From NCBI RefSeq assembly GCF_000763375.1, contig NZ_JPSY01000003.1, positions 1 to 64,000 of the forward strand: a DNA stretch of 64,000 nt, written 5' to 3'. Shown piece by piece: positions 61,339 through 64,000 of this stretch. A model generated the notes under the pieces. It was not told where the DNA came from. It saw nothing but the letters and a program-made list of their open reading frames with translations, and did not search any database. The translations under genes and the position numbers were made by a program. The first letter of the stretch is position 1. Each line of letters begins with the position of its first letter. This stretch comes from Microbacterium profundi (GTDB taxonomy: Bacteria; Actinomycetota; Actinomycetes; Actinomycetales; Microbacteriaceae).

Positions 61339-62670
61339 GTGCGCACCGCTTCCTCCTCCCCTGGTTCGACGATCGGATGGAGAGCATGGCTGATCTGGTC
61401 GGTCGGCGTCGCGGCGTACATGCTGGCCATCACTAACCGCACATCGCTCGGGGCCGTGGGTGTGGATGCGGCGGAGCGATTCCAGGCGGATGCTTCGACC
61501 CTGTCGTTGTTCGCGGTGGTGCAGCTCGCGGTGTACGGCGGCATGCAGATTCCGATCGGGGTGCTCCTCGACAAGTACGGCGCACGACCGATCATCACGA
61601 TCGGCATGATCCTGATGGCCTTCGGGCAGTTGACGATCGCGATCTCCCCCAGCATCGGCATCGCGATCGTCGCCCGCATCCTGCTCGGCGCAGGTGATGC
61701 GGCAGTGTTCCCCGCCGTGCTCAGACTCATCGCGATCTGGTTCCCGGCGCAGCGGGGCCCCGTGATGGTGCAGCTCACCGGCGTCCTCGGGCAGGCCGGT
61801 CAGCTCGTCGCGCTGATCCCGCTCGCCGCTCTGCTGCACGCCACGAGCTGGACGATCACCTTCGGCAGCATCGCCGGTCTCGGCATCCTCTTCGCCATCC
61901 TCGTCTGGCTCGTGATCCGCAATCGACCACCAGAGCTCGACGCCGACATCACCGTCAACACCGATACCGGCGTCGTTCGCGTCGTGACATCAGCGATCGA
62001 CACCGGCGTGGGCATCCGCGCGGCGTGGGCGCACCCCGGAACCAGGTTGGCGTTCTGGTCGCACTTCACCACTCCGTTCGCTGGAACCGCATTCGTCCTG
62101 CTTTGGGGAATGCCGTTCCTCACGGCAGGCGAGGGCGTCACGACGGGACAAGCAGCCACGATCATCTCGACATATGTCGTTGCCGGAATGTTTCTCGGCC
62201 CGATCATCGGAAACCTCTCCGGACGCATGCCGAACCGGCGATCACTCGCACTCGTGCTCCCTGCAGTCGGGATCCAGATGATCGCGTGGATCGTCATCCT
62301 GCTGCTCCCCGGACCCGCCCCGCTCTGGCTCCTCTACGTTCTTGCGGTCGCGCTGGCCACCGGCGGTCCCGCGTCGATGATCGCCTTCGACCACGCGAGG
62401 ACGCACAACCCCGCACATCGGCTGAGCACCGCCACGGGGCTCACGAACGGCGGTGGATTCATCTCCGCCCTCATCGCGATCTTCCTCATCGGTCTCGCGC
62501 TCGATCTGCAGGGCGCCGGCACGCCGGAGACGTATTCACTCGAGGCGTTCCGCATCGCGTTCCTCGCCCAGGTACCGATCTGGCTGGTGGGATCCGCATT
62601 CATCTTGATAGAGCGCAAGCGCACCCGCATCCGTATCGGGCTGGACCCGGAACGAAGGACGAGAAGATAA
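61339..62670 (+). CDS. MFS transporter
   Basis: A 443-residue, 12-helix major facilitator. The loop 2-3 motif is GVLLDKYGARPII (GxLxDRxGxR/K type), and a second-half counterpart is NLSGRMPNRR. Early TM residues (LIWSVGVAAYMLAITNRTSLG) resemble nitrate/sugar-phosphate-like MFS groups, but substrate cannot be assigned. GTG start, leaderless promoter. Confidence 0.88.
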   Translation: MRTASSSPGSTIGWRAWLIWSVGVAAYMLAITNRTSLGAVGVDAAERFQADASTLSLFAVVQLAVYGGMQIPIGVLLDKYGARPIITIGMILMAFGQLTIAISPSIGIAIVARILLGAGDAAVFPAVLRLIAIWFPAQRGPVMVQLTGVLGQAGQLVALIPLAALLHATSWTITFGSIAGLGILFAILVWLVIRNRPPELDADITVNTDTGVVRVVTSAIDTGVGIRAAWAHPGTRLAFWSHFTTPFAGTAFVLLWGMPFLTAGEGVTTGQAATIISTYVVAGMFLGPIIGNLSGRMPNRRSLALVLPAVGIQMIAWIVILLLPGPAPLWLLYVLAVALATGGPASMIAFDHARTHNPAHRLSTATGLTNGGGFISALIAIFLIGLALDLQGAGTPETYSLEAFRIAFLAQVPIWLVGSAFILIERKRTRIRIGLDPERRTRR

Positions 62671-62696
62671 CCGGCCGCGCCTGAGGACTCGCGCGG

Positions 62697-62897
62697 CTAC
62701 AGCACGGTGTCGTCTGTCGGCGCATCCCGGCGACGACGAGAAGCAAGCAGGATGAGCCCGAGGACGAACACGACGGCGCCGGCCCCCATCAGGATGTAGC
62801 CGATCAGGTCGAGGTTGGCCCATTCGACCTCGACGTTCACCGCGAACGTGAGAATGGCGCCGATGACGAACAATACGATTCCTGTGCCGATGCTCAT
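62697..62897 (-). CDS. DUF6458-family membrane protein
   Basis: A 66-residue protein with two helices (GTGIVLFVIGAILTFAVNV, LIGYILMGAGAVVFVLGLILL) and a basic tail (SRRRRD). This is the usual DUF6458 arrangement found widely in Actinobacteria. AAAGGA before ATG 62897 marks the start; upstream residues in the longer frame are not conserved-looking. Function unknown. Confidence 0.85.
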   Translation of the reverse strand: MSIGTGIVLFVIGAILTFAVNVEVEWANLDLIGYILMGAGAVVFVLGLILLASRRRRDAPTDDTVL

Positions 62898-63001
62898 GCG
62901 AGGTCCTTTCCTGGTACCCGTGGCGACACCTGCGTCGACGAGCAAACCACTGCTGTTCGTTCTGACGATGCCAGCAATCTCCACCCGAGGCAAGAGGTTC
63001 G

Positions 63002-63748
63002 TCAGCGCTTTCGCGGCGTCCAGCCGGCCAGCAGCGCATCATCCGACGCCGCACGTTCGAGATCGACGGCCGATGACCACCCCTGTGCGGCATCAACGGC
63101 ATCGAAACCGCCGCGCGCCACACGCATCCCGACATCCTCATGATGCATGCGCGGCGCTCCGCCTCGCCTCACGGAGGCACGTACGTTCCATGCGTCGTCC
63201 GCGTATCCCCCGCCGCGGAACACCCGGTACTCGTCGTAGCGGGCAGGGTCCAGCAGATCCCAGCACCACTCCCATACGTTGCCCAAGGTATCGAACAGCC
63301 CGTTCAGATTCGGCATCTTTCCGCCGACATCCTGCGGCGTCGGCATACCGTCTGCCGCAGTCCACGCGACGTCGGCCAGCAGACCGTAATGCGGACCCGT
63401 CGAACCCGCGCGGCACGCATGCTCCCACTCCGCCTCGGTGGGAAGCCGGTATCCGTCGCTGTCGACATGCCAGGTGATGTCCTCACCGTCGAACGTGTAC
63501 GCCGGATCAAGACCTTCCCACTCAGAAGCCGCGTTGCAGAACCGCACCGCGCGCAGCCAGCTCAGGTCCGTCGCCGGACGGCGAGGATGCTGTGCGGCGA
63601 TTCCGAGGATCTCGGACATCTGCTCCTCGGTGACGGCGAACACGCCCAGCTCGAACGAATCGAGTGTCACAGAGCGCACGAGGTCGCGGCGCGCGTCGTG
63701 CAGCGTTACGACACCGCCCGGCACCCGCGCCATCTCCAGATCGCTCAC
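63002..63748 (-). CDS. SUMF1/formylglycine-generating-enzyme-like protein
   Basis: A 248-residue FGE-sulfatase-domain protein: GVFAVTEEQMSEI, the YRLPTEAEWEHACRAG segment and the C-terminal FRGGGYADDAWNVRASVR ... HEDVGMRVAR are characteristic of SUMF1-like folds. The paired active-site Cys of true FGE are not evident, so it may be a C-type-lectin-like relative rather than a sulfatase activator. GTG 63748 overlaps the YczE-like gene's stop (GTGA). Confidence 0.85.
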   Translation of the reverse strand: MSDLEMARVPGGVVTLHDARRDLVRSVTLDSFELGVFAVTEEQMSEILGIAAQHPRRPATDLSWLRAVRFCNAASEWEGLDPAYTFDGEDITWHVDSDGYRLPTEAEWEHACRAGSTGPHYGLLADVAWTAADGMPTPQDVGGKMPNLNGLFDTLGNVWEWCWDLLDPARYDEYRVFRGGGYADDAWNVRASVRRGGAPRMHHEDVGMRVARGGFDAVDAAQGWSSAVDLERAASDDALLAGWTPRKR

Positions 63749-64000
63749 GTGGTGGCACGCTCCTGAACCGGGATCGCGAACAGCCGCATGAAGTACTGGC
63801 ACAGCGGCCCGACGAGCAGCGCGAATGCGACAGTGCCGAGCCCCACGTTGCCACCGAGCGCCCAGCCGACTGCGACGACGACGATCTCGATGCCGGTTCG
63901 CACGATCCAGATCCGCCAGCCGGTCTGCTTGTGCAGACCGGTCATCAGGCCGTCTCGCGGTCCGGGACCGAAATGAGCGCCGATGTACAGCCCGGTCGCA
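63745..64000 (-). CDS. YczE/YitT-like membrane protein, partial
   Basis: The 3' part of a gene running off the window. The visible 84 residues include GLYIGAHFGPGPRDGLMTGL and RTGIEIVVVAVGWALGGNVGLGTVAFALLVGPLCQYFM, typical of actinobacterial YczE-family membrane proteins. Start lies beyond 64000. Coupled by four-nt overlap to the SUMF1-like gene. Confidence 0.85.
   Translation of the reverse strand, partial: ATGLYIGAHFGPGPRDGLMTGLHKQTGWRIWIVRTGIEIVVVAVGWALGGNVGLGTVAFALLVGPLCQYFMRLFAIPVQERATT

Noticed and set aside
1-64000. CRISPR array
   Set aside because: Tandem repeats here are short, contiguous and without spacers; no cas genes.

Overview
This is a high-GC actinobacterial chromosome segment. 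RbpA, PafB/PafC, HelY, GT4-type glycogen synthase GlgA, Rv2495c-Rv2502c-like leucine-degradation genes and many leaderless starts all point to Actinomycetota. Gene order and short intergenic repeats fit Microbacteriaceae, most likely Microbacterium or a close relative. That assignment is inferred from gene content, not from a search.

Layout. 1-4.9 kb: a glutamate-cysteine-ligase-like gene, then rpsP-khpA-rimM-trmD (ribosome and tRNA maturation), facing a SURF1/zinc-ribbon/DUF3099 operon. 5-12 kb: fabG, serB, divergent glgC/glgA, an ABC ATPase, type-B L31, a DEDDh exonuclease and an alpha/beta hydrolase carrying an 18-bp tandem repeat in its coding sequence. 12-23 kb: a full leucine catabolic block. 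An Lrp-type regulator is divergent from bkdA-bkdB-bkdC. A TetR regulator is divergent from accD-accA-acyl-CoA dehydrogenase-maoC-citE. Together these convert 2-ketoisocaproate to acetyl-CoA plus acetoacetate; the E3 subunit must come from elsewhere. 23-33 kb: phosphatase, sirtuin, TrmH-type methyltransferase, SGNH hydrolase, SF2 helicase, a VIT/CCC1 protein, tRNA-Leu(GAG), an M20 peptidase, UppP, PAC2 and HAD proteins. 33-43 kb: a conserved actinobacterial block trmI-FKBP-pafB-pafC-tatA-tatC-helY-lnt, convergent with rbpA. The Pup-proteasome genes that often lie between trmI and pafB are absent. 43-50 kb: GDPD, SPFH, NfeD, an SDR lacking the usual catalytic Tyr, an HdeD-like protein, AraC-VOC, and a UvrA-like ABC-F-type repair or drug-resistance ATPase.

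50.4-61 kb is an accessory region: VapB/VapC-type toxin-antitoxin, then a copper/heavy-metal island in visible decay. It holds csoR, a CopB ATPase and a four-helix Cys-rich copper protein whose 5' ends were removed by one deletion, a DUF305 membrane protein, two nested transposase fragments, a multicopper oxidase, two DUF6153-like small membrane proteins, a 3' HMA-domain fragment, a frameshifted metal-associated protein, a Cys-rich Lgt-like membrane protein with an unannotated 49-codon upstream gene, and a broken GNAT gene. The last 3 kb returns to ordinary genes: MFS transporter, DUF6458, SUMF1-like protein and a partial YczE-like membrane protein.

Three signals cut across gene boundaries. 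First, a TANNNT -10 hexamer stands 6-7 nt before the start codon of at least twelve genes, indicating leaderless mRNAs. Second, a repeat family with core CTTCGACAGGCTCAG has entered coding sequence in rpsP, trmD and the alpha/beta hydrolase, and flanks genes elsewhere. Third, the copper island contains surviving genes next to coordinated deletions, so its remaining intact part (multicopper oxidase, DUF6153-like proteins, Lgt-like protein) may be the functional remainder.
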